Shown here: piece after piece, positions 26,348 to 35,700 of the stretch
Layout: each line of letters starts with the position of its first letter
Numbering within the stretch: position 1 is the stretch's first letter
Assembly: GCA_910576535.1 (NCBI GenBank)
Contig: CAJTKK010000008.1
Coordinates: 62,001-126,000 of the forward strand
From: an uncultured Lachnospiraceae bacterium
Lineage (GTDB): Bacteria; Bacillota; Clostridia; Lachnospirales; Lachnospiraceae
Direction of reading: 5' to 3'
DNA length: 64,000 bases
Translations under genes and position numbers: made by a program
The notes under the pieces: model-generated
Seen by the model: only the letters and a program-made list of their open reading frames with translations
What the model was told of the DNA's origin: nothing
Databases searched by the model: none

Positions 26348-26459
26348 AAATAAAATAATTAATGTCAGTTTTTACTGCATCAACATTAATTATTTTACAT
26401 ATGATTTGTTAATTTGTCAACTGCTAATTCATATTTTTTGCATTAGTTTTTCTTCTGCT

Positions 26460-27281
26460 TTATTCTTCCCTGCTGATGCTGACGGTTAATGTCCCGTTTT
26501 CAGTGGATGAGTTAATACGGATCGGGTAATCATATGGGTTTCTGAAGCGGAGGTCTTTCACTCCTTCTACAATAGCGGAATCCAGTCCTTTTGGAACATA
26601 GTCTACATTTAGGGAATGGGCATATCTTTCTGATGCCGGGATAGAGGAAAGCATCATGGTGACGTATAAAGTGGATGACACTTGGCAAATTCCCCCGCCC
26701 ACGCTGGACACCACCCGCCCGGAAGCAAAAGAGGGGGCTACCACATATCCGTTCTCTGTTGTTCGGGACATAATGGAATTACTGAAAGAAAAAGATTTCC
26801 CGGGCTGGACGACAATGCCGTTGATGCGTTGGGATGCCAGTTCCACGTTGATAGCCCTGTCTTCTTCTGTATTATATTGAGTGGAAAAAGAAGCAATTTC
26901 ATTTGCGCTGGCTGCCTGGGCTGTAGCTGACCGGCCTTCCGCCTTGCCAGACTGAAGATAATGATAGTAATAGGAGCTTAAGTCCTTAATGCCATATACG
27001 GACAATAAATCCAAATTATTTTTCATATAAGCCCTTACATTGAAGTCGGCTCTTCCGGTACGTCCTTCTTTCATGCCGGAATAAATGAAATGTTCCAGTA
27101 ACTTATCCGCATTGTGGCCTGCCGTCTGCTGCACATCGGGATAATGATTGTAATAATATTCTGCGTCAAAAACGGCTGAGTAGTCTATGCCGCCGGCAGA
27201 TAATTCCCCTGCCTGTACTGCCATGCCGGAGAAAAGGCTTAGGCATAATGTCAATGCGGCTATTTTCTTTAGTTTGTTCAT
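26460..27281 (-). CDS. Secreted VanW family protein
   Basis: A 273-residue exported protein. Residues 1-24 are a signal peptide (LTLCLSLFSGMAVQAGE). Residues about 30-120 hold two copies of a repeat found in clostridial surface proteins (FDAEYYYNHYPDVQ and FNVRAYMKNNLDL). Residues about 150-270 are a VanW domain with PGKSFSFSNSIM and VGGGICQVSSTLY. VanW domains occur in cell-wall-associated proteins; the name comes from a vancomycin cluster but a resistance role is not established. The window has a second VanW protein at 37179. Confidence 0.88.
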   Translation of the reverse strand: MNKLKKIAALTLCLSLFSGMAVQAGELSAGGIDYSAVFDAEYYYNHYPDVQQTAGHNADKLLEHFIYSGMKEGRTGRADFNVRAYMKNNLDLLSVYGIKDLSSYYYHYLQSGKAEGRSATAQAASANEIASFSTQYNTEEDRAINVELASQRINGIVVQPGKSFSFSNSIMSRTTENGYVVAPSFASGRVVSSVGGGICQVSSTLYVTMMLSSIPASERYAHSLNVDYVPKGLDSAIVEGVKDLRFRNPYDYPIRINSSTENGTLTVSISREE

Positions 27282-27525
27282 GTCCCCGCTCCTTATTTCA
27301 CGTACTGTTTTCTTGTTATCTTTTGCCGGCAGCCTTTTCTGCTTTCCGTACGGCTTTTCGTCAAACGCATATTTGCCGCAAATGGCTGCAAAAATCGGGA
27401 TTGCGATCTAAAAGGGAAAAGGCTAAGTAGCAATACTTATTTAGAGTAACATAATTTTTTCTTATTTGCTAGCAGTAACGCCCGTATTTTAAAGAAAAAT
27501 TAAGAAAATCTTAACCCTGCCTACA

Positions 27526-27554
27526 TTGACCCTTTTTTTCCGTCTTGCTATGAT
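27526..27554 (+). promoter_or_regulatory. Promoter of the acyltransferase gene
   Basis: TTGACC (27526-27531), a 17-bp spacer and TATGAT (27549-27554) preceded by TGC. It lies in the 352-bp divergent gap 27282-27633; I see no convincing minus-strand promoter or other feature in that gap. Confidence 0.75.
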
Positions 27555-27633
27555 TCATATGGTTTATAGCTTTGGACAACTGCAGGAATGTTTTTTTGTT
27601 TGCCTGCCGCGTATGAGATGAATGAGGAGAATT

Positions 27634-28650
27634 ATGGAGAAAAAAACAGGAAGGCAGCTTATGGCAAAAGAGGGGACAGACTGGTTTAAGGGCATTGCCG
27701 CGGTGATGGTAGTTTTGTCCCATTATGCGGAATGGTGGTCATGGTTTATTCCGGCGGAAGGCGGCGGGGAAATGTTCCGGCTGGCATTGACAAAGCTGGG
27801 TGTGTATGGGGTAGATATTTTTTTCCTTTTTTCCGGTTATTCCATGGTAAAATCTATGAAGCGGGAAAGGATGTATGGGGAGTTTATATGGAAAAGGGTA
27901 AAAAACGCATATATCCCGTATTTCGTTGTCGTAGGGATGATAGAGCTTTTGTCGGGGGGCTTTCTTTCGGTTCAGGATTTCGTCAATTTTGTAACCGGTT
28001 ATGATTATTGGTATATGTTTGTATTGTTTTTGTTTTATATTGGATTCATTGTTATTTATACGGTGATTGGAGGAAAGGCTCCAAGAGTCTTTATATTTGG
28101 CATCTTTACATATATTATATCTAATTGGTTTTACCGCAGAGAGATGAATGATTTCTGGTATATATCGAATATTGCTTTCCCGTTAGGGGTGATTGCGGGG
28201 GAATACGAAAAAACATTCATAAGAATCTTAGATAAAGCAGGGATTTTTATAACGGCTGCCCTTGCTGTCAGTATGGTATTTGTGGTAAAATGGGGATTAG
28301 GTGGCGAAGCGGATTCTGGCGGAAATCTGCCGGGGTACCGGCTGCAGTTTCAAATCGGGGCGACTGTGGTATGGACTTTGCTGGTTTTGGTTATGGCTGC
28401 AAAGTGCAGGATAAAAGGAAAGGCATTTGCTTTCCTCGGGAAGAGTTCCCTTTACATATATTTGACTCATACTTACATATTTATGAAATGCGTCAATAGC
28501 TTGGAATTAGGTTATGCATGGAGGTTTGCCGTCAGTGCATTGGCTACGGTTGCTGTTTCTTTCTTATGCAGCCGGCTGATTGCGGCGGTATGGGATGCCG
28601 CTTTTAAAAGAAAGGGTGCCGGCTTCGCGGAAAATGGAAATGGCTGCTGA
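27634..28650 (+). CDS. Membrane acyltransferase, acyltransferase-3 family
   Basis: A 338-residue polytopic protein with about ten membrane helices. It begins with the family signature GTDWFKGIAAVMVVLSHY, with the conserved histidine, and ends in helices plus a basic tail. Members acylate cell-wall sugars, exopolysaccharides or lipids from the cytoplasmic face. The start is ATG 27634 behind GAGGAGAATT, four codons inside the longest frame. The substrate is unknown. Confidence 0.85.
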   Translation: MEKKTGRQLMAKEGTDWFKGIAAVMVVLSHYAEWWSWFIPAEGGGEMFRLALTKLGVYGVDIFFLFSGYSMVKSMKRERMYGEFIWKRVKNAYIPYFVVVGMIELLSGGFLSVQDFVNFVTGYDYWYMFVLFLFYIGFIVIYTVIGGKAPRVFIFGIFTYIISNWFYRREMNDFWYISNIAFPLGVIAGEYEKTFIRILDKAGIFITAALAVSMVFVVKWGLGGEADSGGNLPGYRLQFQIGATVVWTLLVLVMAAKCRIKGKAFAFLGKSSLYIYLTHTYIFMKCVNSLELGYAWRFAVSALATVAVSFLCSRLIAAVWDAAFKRKGAGFAENGNGC

Positions 28651-28743
28651 TGGAACTGCGCGCGGGACAAAAGCTGCATTGCCTGAAATTTTTGGACGCG
28701 GGAGTGTGTGAAACATACTTTTGTCCCAAGAGGGTTTGGGGAA

Positions 28744-29646
28744 ATGGAAAAAGCTTATGAGCTGGAATTTGGGGGCGAGAAATCAGGGAGTTTATATGTG
28801 AACTGCTGCGGATGTTCCAGGACAGAGCCGATGCATAGTTTTGGCCCGGCATGGAAGCCCCACTATTTGATTCATTATATTCTAAACGGAAAAGGCAAGT
28901 TTATGATTGGCGGTAAAACATATCCATTGGAGACGGGATATGGTTTTTTGATTATGCCGGAGGAGCTGGCTTTTTACCAGTCAGATGAAAAAGAGCCATG
29001 GACATATGTATGGGTTGGCTTCAGCGGGGCAAAAGCAAAAGAATATATGAAAGCAATAGGCCTTTCCATGGAATATCCGGTATTTACTTCCGGGCGTTCT
29101 GATGAACTATATCAGGCGGTTAAGGATATGATGGAGCATAATACTTATGGAATCTCCAATGAATTGCGCAGAGTGGGGCAGCTTTCCATCTTTCTTTCCA
29201 TTATTGCAGAAAGTACAGTAATAAGGGAGAAGAGCCAGGGTGACTGGGCGAATTGTTATGTGAGTAAAGCGATAGAATTTATCCAAGGTAATTATTGCAA
29301 TCCGATCAGGATAACGGATGTGGCGGACTATGTCTGTGTTAACCGCAGCTATCTGTATACTTTATTTCAGAATTCCCTTGGCCTGTCGCCTCAGCAATTT
29401 CTTATGACCTTCCGGATCACAAAAGCGGCAGAGCTTTTGCAGCACACCTCCTTATCCATAGAAAGCATCGCTCTTTCCTGTGGATATCAGGATCCTCTTG
29501 TATTTACCAAAGCCTTCCGTCAGATGAAAAAGATGCCGCCTTCCGCTTACCGTAAGGAGATGAAGAAAGGGAAAATGAGGAAAAACAGGGAGTATTTGGA
29601 ACAGATGGAGGAATTTATCAGCAAGGCTAAGGAATTAACATTTTGA
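28744..29646 (+). CDS. AraC-family transcriptional regulator next to galK-galT
   Basis: A 300-residue regulator with the same plan as the two at 3.8-5.7 kb: N-terminal sensing domain (FGPAWKPHYLIHYILNGKG) and C-terminal double HTH (YVCVNRSYLYTLFQNS, GYQDPLVFTKAFRQ). The ATG at 28744 is preferred; a GTG at 28708 with GGAG only 3 bp away is possible and adds 12 residues. It lies upstream of and codirectional with galK. The galK promoter has a TATAAT but a poor -35, so this protein is a likely activator of the galactose genes. Confidence 0.85.
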   Translation: MEKAYELEFGGEKSGSLYVNCCGCSRTEPMHSFGPAWKPHYLIHYILNGKGKFMIGGKTYPLETGYGFLIMPEELAFYQSDEKEPWTYVWVGFSGAKAKEYMKAIGLSMEYPVFTSGRSDELYQAVKDMMEHNTYGISNELRRVGQLSIFLSIIAESTVIREKSQGDWANCYVSKAIEFIQGNYCNPIRITDVADYVCVNRSYLYTLFQNSLGLSPQQFLMTFRITKAAELLQHTSLSIESIALSCGYQDPLVFTKAFRQMKKMPPSAYRKEMKKGKMRKNREYLEQMEEFISKAKELTF

Positions 29647-29697
29647 CAAGTACTTGCAACAATGGATTATGGATTTTCAAATGGGGCTTACTATAAT
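29647..29697 (+). promoter_or_regulatory. galK promoter, probably activator-dependent
   Basis: TATAAT lies at 29692-29697, but the bases at -35 (around ATGGAT) are a poor match. The perfect palindrome CAAGTACTTG (29647-29656) lies upstream at a position suited to an activator. The TTGACA at 29643-29648 has no -10 at the right distance. Confidence 0.5.
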
Positions 29698-29788
29698 TAA
29701 TTTTATGGTATAGAATTCAGGTATCAAAAAACCTGGTTGATATTAACTGGAAAAGCAAACACTGGCACAGCAAAAACAAAAACATAGG

Positions 29789-29805
29789 TGTCCACAGCGT
29801 GGACA
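29789..29805. promoter_or_regulatory. Perfect palindrome in the galK leader
   Basis: TGTCCAC (29789-29795) and GTGGACA (29799-29805) are exact inverted copies around AGC, 15 bp before the galK start and about 90 bp after the -10. It could be a repressor site or an RNA hairpin. Confidence 0.5.
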
Positions 29806-29819
29806 GAAAGGGATGGGTT

Positions 29820-31007
29820 ATGGCAGAAAAAACAGCAATGGAAATGAAAGAGATTATTTTGAACAAGTTTGCCGAAGTATTTGGGGATACGGAAGGGGCA
29901 AAGGCATATTTTGCGCCGGGACGTGTGAATATGATTGGCGAACATACTGATTATAACGCAGGGCATGTATTTCCCTGTGCATTGACAATAGGCACTTACG
30001 GGGTTGCCCGGAAAAGGGAAGACAGGAAACTCCGTTTTTATTCCATGAATTTTGGGCATTTGGGGATTATAGAATCAAGTTTAGATGATTTGAAGCCGGC
30101 AAAGGAAGCAGGATGGACGAATTATCCGAAGGGGGTTATGTGGGCTTTTGGGGAAAAAGGCTATGAGATTCCGTGCGGAATGGATTTGATGCTGAACGGG
30201 AATATCCCGAATGGCTCAGGCCTTTCTTCTTCCGCATCGGTGGAGGTATTGACAGGTTTTGTCCTGAGGGATTTCTTTGGCTTTGATGTAAGTAATCAGG
30301 ATCTGGCATTAATCGGCCAATTTTCAGAAAACAATTACAATGGGGTTAACTGCGGCATTATGGATCAGTTCGCAATCGCAATGGGAAAAAAAGGCCATGC
30401 TATCTTTTTGGATACAGCGGATTTATCCTATGAATATGCGCCGATTAAGCTGGAAAATGCAAAAATAGTCATTTCCTGCAGCAACAAAAAACGCGGGCTG
30501 GGGGATTCTAAATATAATGAAAGAAGAAGCGAGTGCGAGACGGCTCTTGCAGAGATTCAGACAGTTATAGGGATTAACGGTTTGGGCGATTTGACTGAAG
30601 AGCAGTTTGAACAGTATAAATCAGCAATTAAAGATGAAACCCGTGTAAAGAGGGCAAAACATGCAGTTTATGAAAACCGTAGAACCATAAAAGCTGTGGA
30701 GGCGCTGAAAAATAATGATGTGGAGCTGTTCGGGAAGCTGATGAACGCTTCTCATATTTCCCTCCAATATGATTATGAAGTGACGGGGATTGAGCTGGAT
30801 ACTTTGGTGGAAGAGGCGTGGAAGGTAGACGGCGTGATCGGTTCAAGGATGACAGGGGCCGGTTTCGGAGGCTGTACAGTGAGCATTGTGAAAACAGATG
30901 CGATTGATTCCTTTATTGAGAAAGTCGGGAAAGCCTATAAGGAGAAGATTGGGTATGCTGCAGATTTCTATGTAGTGGAAATCGGTGATGGCCCGGTGGT
31001 TTTATAA
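29820..31007 (+). CDS. galK: Galactokinase
   Basis: A 395-residue GHMP kinase that phosphorylates galactose at C1 with ATP, the first step of the Leloir pathway. The substrate motif GRVNMIGEHTDYNAGHVFP, the ATP loop GSGLSSSASVEV and the C-terminal GSRMTGAGFGGC are all present. The start is ATG 29820 after AAGGGATGGGTT; the frame is open seven codons further without a better site. It forms an operon with galT (23 bp gap). No galE or galM is in the window. Confidence 0.97.
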   Translation: MAEKTAMEMKEIILNKFAEVFGDTEGAKAYFAPGRVNMIGEHTDYNAGHVFPCALTIGTYGVARKREDRKLRFYSMNFGHLGIIESSLDDLKPAKEAGWTNYPKGVMWAFGEKGYEIPCGMDLMLNGNIPNGSGLSSSASVEVLTGFVLRDFFGFDVSNQDLALIGQFSENNYNGVNCGIMDQFAIAMGKKGHAIFLDTADLSYEYAPIKLENAKIVISCSNKKRGLGDSKYNERRSECETALAEIQTVIGINGLGDLTEEQFEQYKSAIKDETRVKRAKHAVYENRRTIKAVEALKNNDVELFGKLMNASHISLQYDYEVTGIELDTLVEEAWKVDGVIGSRMTGAGFGGCTVSIVKTDAIDSFIEKVGKAYKEKIGYAADFYVVEIGDGPVVL

Positions 31008-31030
31008 AGGAAGAAGGGGGCAGTCAGGAC

Positions 31031-32551
31031 ATGATAGAGCAGGACATTAGGAAACTGGTAGCTTATGGGTTAAAGACGGGGCTGCTAGAAGCGGAAGACG
31101 AGATTTATACTACCAATAGGCTGCTGGAGCTTTTTGGCTTAGATGAGCTGGCAGATGAAGGCGTGAACGATTCCCGGGAAATTTCCATGGAGGTGGAAGA
31201 ACTGGAGGAAACGCTTGGGAGAATGATGGATTATGCCGTAGAAAAAGGGATTATGAAAGAAGACGGTATTGTTTATAGGGATTTATTTGACACAAAAATT
31301 ATGAGTATGCTTGTGCCGAGGCCCAGCGAAGTAATCCGCAGATTCTGGGATCTGTATGAACAGGATCCAAAGAAAGCAACAGACTTTTACTACAAGTTCA
31401 GCCAAGATACGGATTATATAAGGAGATACCGGATTAAAAAGGATCAGAAGTGGACGGCGGCTACTAAATACGGGGATCTGGATATTACAGTTAATCTGTC
31501 GAAACCGGAAAAGGATCCAAAAGCAATTGCGGCAGCGAAGAACGCAAAACAGGGAGGTTATCCTAAGTGCCTGCTTTGTGTGGAAAATGAGGGGTATGCA
31601 GGCCGGGTCAATCATCCGGCCAGACAGAACCATAGGATTATCCCGGTGAAAATCCATGGCTCTCAATGGGGTTTCCAGTATTCCCCTTATGTTTATTACA
31701 ATGAACATTGCATTGTATTCAACTCGGAACATATCCCGATGAAAATAGAACATGATACGTTTTGTAAATTATTTGATTTTGTAAAGCAATTCCCTCATTA
31801 TTTTGTCGGATCCAATGCGGATCTGCCGATTGTGGGCGGTTCTATTTTAAGCCATGATCATTTCCAGGGAGGGCATTATGAATTTGCTATGGCAAAAGCA
31901 GAAGTGGAAAAGACTTTCCCGGTCAAAGGTTTTGAAGATGTGGAAGCGGGGATTGTCAATTGGCCAATGTCAGTGATCCGTATTGCGGGCAAGGACAGCG
32001 GCAGGGTAATTGCTTTAGCGGATATTATACTGGAAAAATGGCGGGGATATACGGATGAGGATGCCTTTATCTATGCATATACGGATGGGGAACCTCATAA
32101 TACGATTACCCCGATTGCCAGGAAACGGAACGGGAAGTATGAACTGGATCTGGTGCTGCGCAATAACATTACAACGAGCGAACACCCTTTGGGCGTATAT
32201 CACCCTCATGCAAAACTTCATCATATTAAGAAAGAAAATATCGGGCTGATTGAAGTAATGGGACTGGCTGTGCTTCCTGCCCGGCTGAAGGGGGAAATGG
32301 ACAGACTGGCAGATGCCATCTTAGCAAAAACGGATATCCGCAGTGATGCTGAACTGGAAAAACATGCAGATTGGGTGGACGGATTTCTTCCGGGGTATGA
32401 ACCGGATGACAGGGACACAAAAGAAAAAATGATGGAAATACTGCATAAAGAAATCGGGGATGTATTTATGCAGGTATTGGAGGATGCCGGGGTTTATAAG
32501 AGAACGGAAGAAGGAAAGGCGGCATTTGAGAGATTTTTGAAGACATTATAG
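31031..32551 (+). CDS. galT: UDP-glucose-hexose-1-phosphate uridylyltransferase, class II
   Basis: A 506-residue GalT of the Firmicutes type, which exchanges UMP between UDP-glucose and galactose-1-phosphate. Family features are the N-terminal alpha-helical region (FGLDELAD), VNHPARQNHRIIP, the nucleotide-handling histidine segment GGSILSHDHFQGGHYEFAM, and a C-terminal HPHAKLHHIKKENIGLIEVMG. Length matches class II enzymes. It is translated from ATG 31031 after AAGAAGGGGGCAG. Confidence 0.96.
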   Translation: MIEQDIRKLVAYGLKTGLLEAEDEIYTTNRLLELFGLDELADEGVNDSREISMEVEELEETLGRMMDYAVEKGIMKEDGIVYRDLFDTKIMSMLVPRPSEVIRRFWDLYEQDPKKATDFYYKFSQDTDYIRRYRIKKDQKWTAATKYGDLDITVNLSKPEKDPKAIAAAKNAKQGGYPKCLLCVENEGYAGRVNHPARQNHRIIPVKIHGSQWGFQYSPYVYYNEHCIVFNSEHIPMKIEHDTFCKLFDFVKQFPHYFVGSNADLPIVGGSILSHDHFQGGHYEFAMAKAEVEKTFPVKGFEDVEAGIVNWPMSVIRIAGKDSGRVIALADIILEKWRGYTDEDAFIYAYTDGEPHNTITPIARKRNGKYELDLVLRNNITTSEHPLGVYHPHAKLHHIKKENIGLIEVMGLAVLPARLKGEMDRLADAILAKTDIRSDAELEKHADWVDGFLPGYEPDDRDTKEKMMEILHKEIGDVFMQVLEDAGVYKRTEEGKAAFERFLKTL

Positions 32552-32704
32552 ATGTATCTTTTGAAAGGGATTGGCACCGGGCGCAGATGGATAGCCTGAT
32601 GCCAGTCTTTTTTGCGTTGCCCGGACTTTGTATTTCATCTGCCGGGCAATATTTTGCTTTATAAGAAAGTCCTTTGCCGGAAGGATATCAATTAACGGAG
32701 AACC

Positions 32705-32737
32705 ACGGATTTGTCATGAGGCGGGAAATCCGTTTTT
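32705..32737 (+). terminator. Terminator of the galK-galT operon
   Basis: ACGGATTT (32705-32712) pairs with AAATCCGT (32726-32733), followed by TTTT. It lies 154 bp past galT, just before the convergent XRE gene. Confidence 0.7.
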
Positions 32738-32775
32738 ATACGGGATTCTTAGCATGGGAAAGCAGACGGCAATGG

Positions 32776-33114
32776 CTAGTATAGTCCGCTGATGCTTTCT
32801 AAAAAATGCTGGAGGCGGATGCGCTGTACGGGATTCAGTTTTTGGAGCAATGTTATCTGGGTTTGATAGCGGCAATTGCTGCCAATATTTTTTTCTTCTG
32901 TCTTTCCATATGAAACGCGCTGGTCGGTGAGACAAAGGATGTAATCCGCCGATACATGGAAAGCATTGGAAAGCCTAACAATCAAGTCGGCGTCCGGGGT
33001 ACTAAGCCCGCATTCGATCCGGCTTAATGCAGTCTGGTTTGCCCCTATTTTTATGGCAAGATATTCCTGCGTGTAATGTTTTTCCATCCGTAATTGTTTT
33101 ATTCTGGTTTTCAT
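32776..33114 (-). CDS. XRE-family helix-turn-helix regulator
   Basis: A 112-residue protein with an N-terminal HTH (RIKQLRMEKHYTQEYLAIKI, then TALSRIECGLSTPDADLIVRLSNAFHVSADYIL) and a short C-terminal helical tail that may mediate dimerisation. AAAGGGGGAT lies upstream of its ATG. It reads divergently from the radical SAM gene across 153 bp and may regulate it or itself. Confidence 0.9.
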   Translation of the reverse strand: MKTRIKQLRMEKHYTQEYLAIKIGANQTALSRIECGLSTPDADLIVRLSNAFHVSADYILCLTDQRVSYGKTEEKNIGSNCRYQTQITLLQKLNPVQRIRLQHFLESISGLY

Positions 33115-33267
33115 TATGAAATCCCCCTTTCTTTTGTATGATTTAATATTGGTAATGATTTAAATATTTCATAGGTATTGTCAAGATGCAAGGAAAAGTT
33201 GTATATCAAAACAGTATTGTGTGTTATACTGGCAAAAAGAAAAAGGAAATATTTAGAGAGGATAAAT

Positions 33268-35028
33268 ATGAAATTTTTATTAGCGGCGGTAAATGCCAAA
33301 TACATCCATTCCAATCCGGCGGTGTATAGCCTGAAAGCTTATGCCGGGGCGGAATATGAAAAGGAAATTGAGATTGCGGAGTATACCATCAATCATACCA
33401 TGGGGGATATCCTCTCCGGCATATACCAAAAAAGGCCGGATGTAATAGGGTTTTCCTGCTATATATGGAACTGGAGGCTGGTCTGCGAACTGACGGCAGA
33501 GCTGCATAAGGTAATGCCTGCGCTGCCTATCTGGCTTGGGGGGCCGGAAGTAAGCTTTGACGCCGGGACAGTTCTTGAGGAAAACAGGGGCGTGACGGGG
33601 ATTATGACAGGGGAGGGGGAGGAAACTTTCCGTGAATTGGTTGTCTATTATAAGGAAAAGGACAGAGGGAGGGAACCGGAAAAAGGGCTGGGGGAAATTG
33701 CAGGGATTGTTTTCCGGCAGGATGGATACACTGTCAGGACAAAGAAAAGAGAACCGCTGAAAATGGATCTTCTTCCGTTTTTGTATGAAGATGCCGGATG
33801 TTTTCAGAACAGGATCATATATTACGAGTCCTCCAGAGGATGCCCGTTCCAGTGCAGTTATTGCCTGTCCTCTATTGATAAAAAAGTGCGTTTCCGGGAG
33901 ATGGAGACAGTAAAAAAAGAATTGCAATTTTTTTTGGATAGTAAAGTGGAACAAGTAAAATTTGTGGATAGGACGTTTAACTGCAGCCATATGCATACGG
34001 TGGGAATCTGGAAGTATTTGATTGACCATGATAATGGAGTGACTAATTTTCACTTTGAGATTGCAGGGGACCGGCTGGAAGATGGGGAACTGGAAATTCT
34101 ATCACAAATGCGTCCGGGGCTGGTTCAACTGGAAATGGGGGTGCAGTCGGCAAACCCTCTTACCTTGCAGGCGGTTCAGAGGAATATGGATATAGAAAGG
34201 CTGAAAAAAACAGTGGAGCATATCCGTAAGGGCGGGAATGTGCATATTCATCTGGATCTGATCGCAGGCCTTCCTTATGAAAATTATGAAAGCTTTGGGA
34301 AGTCCTTTAATGTGGTATATGAAATGAAACCTGAACAGTTACAGCTTGGGTTTTTAAAGGTATTAAAGGGTTCCCCTATGCACAGAAAGGCAGGGGAATA
34401 TGGGATAAAATATATGTCTTTGCCGCCTTATGAAGTTTTGTGTTCAAATTGGCTTTCCTTTGGGGAAATCTGTAAACTAAAAAGGATAGAGGAGATGGTG
34501 GAATTGTATTACAACAGCAATCAGTTCACCCATACTTTGCCAGCCCTGGAAAAGCTGTTCCCCAGTCCTTTTGCCATGTTTGAGAAACTGGCGGAATACT
34601 ATGAAGAGAACGGATATTTTGTAAACAGTCCGTCCCGGGCGTACCGCTATGGGATTTTGCTGGATTTTGCCCTTTGTTACGGGGGGAAGCAGGAAGGGCT
34701 TTATAAAGAGCTTTTAACATACGATATATATCTTAGGGAAAATATGAAGAGCCGTCCCGGTTTTGCCAGGGATTTGTCGGGATATAAGGAGAAGTTCCGC
34801 AACTTTTATAACAAAGAAGAGCAAATCAGGGAGATATTGCCTGGATATGAAGAGTATGAGCTGAAACAAATAGCCAGAATGACTCATGTGGAAGTATTTT
34901 CTTATCCGGTCTGGGAGCCTGGGGGGGATATGAATAGGCTGGAAGAGGATGCAGTGGCGCTTTTTGACTATAAGAAAAGGAATCCACTGACAAAGGAAGC
35001 GGGGGCAGTGATATTAGACAGATGGTGA
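33268..35028 (+). CDS. B12-binding-domain radical SAM protein (DUF4080 type)
   Basis: A 586-residue enzyme. Residues about 1-150 form a cobalamin-binding-like domain (VNAKYIHSNPAVYSLKAYA, GFSCYIWNW, WLGGPEVS). The radical SAM core has SSRGCPFQCSYCLSS (about 190-204), whose CxxxCxxC binds the [4Fe-4S] cluster, followed by a barrel and a C-terminal DUF4080-like region. The start is ATG 33268 behind AGAGAGGATAAAT; the longer frame adds 30 residues that overlap the promoter area. The substrate is unknown; relatives include methyltransferases and cyclases. Confidence 0.88.
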   Translation: MKFLLAAVNAKYIHSNPAVYSLKAYAGAEYEKEIEIAEYTINHTMGDILSGIYQKRPDVIGFSCYIWNWRLVCELTAELHKVMPALPIWLGGPEVSFDAGTVLEENRGVTGIMTGEGEETFRELVVYYKEKDRGREPEKGLGEIAGIVFRQDGYTVRTKKREPLKMDLLPFLYEDAGCFQNRIIYYESSRGCPFQCSYCLSSIDKKVRFREMETVKKELQFFLDSKVEQVKFVDRTFNCSHMHTVGIWKYLIDHDNGVTNFHFEIAGDRLEDGELEILSQMRPGLVQLEMGVQSANPLTLQAVQRNMDIERLKKTVEHIRKGGNVHIHLDLIAGLPYENYESFGKSFNVVYEMKPEQLQLGFLKVLKGSPMHRKAGEYGIKYMSLPPYEVLCSNWLSFGEICKLKRIEEMVELYYNSNQFTHTLPALEKLFPSPFAMFEKLAEYYEENGYFVNSPSRAYRYGILLDFALCYGGKQEGLYKELLTYDIYLRENMKSRPGFARDLSGYKEKFRNFYNKEEQIREILPGYEEYELKQIARMTHVEVFSYPVWEPGGDMNRLEEDAVALFDYKKRNPLTKEAGAVILDRW

Positions 35029-35049
35029 AAGGAAGAAGGGGCAGATAAA

Positions 35050-35700
35050 ATGACGGAAAATACAAAAGCAATCCTGGATTTGCTGGATGAAAGATACGGA
35101 ACGGACTACAGATGCTACCTGAACCATGAAAATGCATGGCAGCTTTTGATTGCAACGATTTTGAGCGCCCAGTGTACAGATGCCAGAGTGAATACAGTGA
35201 CTGGGGATTTGTTCCGGAAATATCCGGGCGTTGCGGCTTTTGCGGCTGCTGACAGGAAGGAGCTGGAAAAGGATATTCATTCTACCGGTTTTTATCATAA
35301 TAAGGCAAAGAATATTATTGCATGCTGCAAAGATATAATGGAAAGATTTGGAGGGGAAGTTCCGAGAAGCCTGGAAGATCTTACATCTCTGGCTGGAGTG
35401 GGAAGAAAAACAGCGAATGTAATCAGGGGAAATATTTTTAAAGAGCCAAGCATTGTAGTGGATACCCATGTAAAGAGGATATCCAGAAAACTGGGGCTGA
35501 CGGAAGAAGAAGACCCTTATAAGGTGGAGAAGGATCTGATGAAGGTTCTGCCGGAAGAACGCTGGATTTTATGGAATATACATTTGATTACTCTGGGGCG
35601 GGAAATCTGCAAAGCTCCTACGCCGAAGTGCGGGGAATGTTTTTTAAAAGAGCATTGTAAAGATTATAAAAAAAGAAACGGGAAACAGGTGAAACAATGA
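35050..35700 (+). CDS. nth: Endonuclease III
   Basis: A 216-residue bifunctional DNA glycosylase/AP lyase for oxidised pyrimidines. It shows the helix-hairpin-helix LAGVGRKTANVI with the catalytic lysine, the catalytic aspartate in VVDTHVKRISR, and the C-terminal [4Fe-4S] loop CKAPTPKCGECFLKEHC. Length is normal. GAAGGGGCAG precedes the ATG. Its stop overlaps the following exonuclease start (ATGA), a repair pair. Confidence 0.97.
   Translation: MTENTKAILDLLDERYGTDYRCYLNHENAWQLLIATILSAQCTDARVNTVTGDLFRKYPGVAAFAAADRKELEKDIHSTGFYHNKAKNIIACCKDIMERFGGEVPRSLEDLTSLAGVGRKTANVIRGNIFKEPSIVVDTHVKRISRKLGLTEEEDPYKVEKDLMKVLPEERWILWNIHLITLGREICKAPTPKCGECFLKEHCKDYKKRNGKQVKQ

Noticed and set aside
29643..29672. 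TTGACA near the galK promoter as its -35
   Set aside because: No acceptable -10 follows at 16-18 bp, and the real TATAAT lies 43 bp further on.
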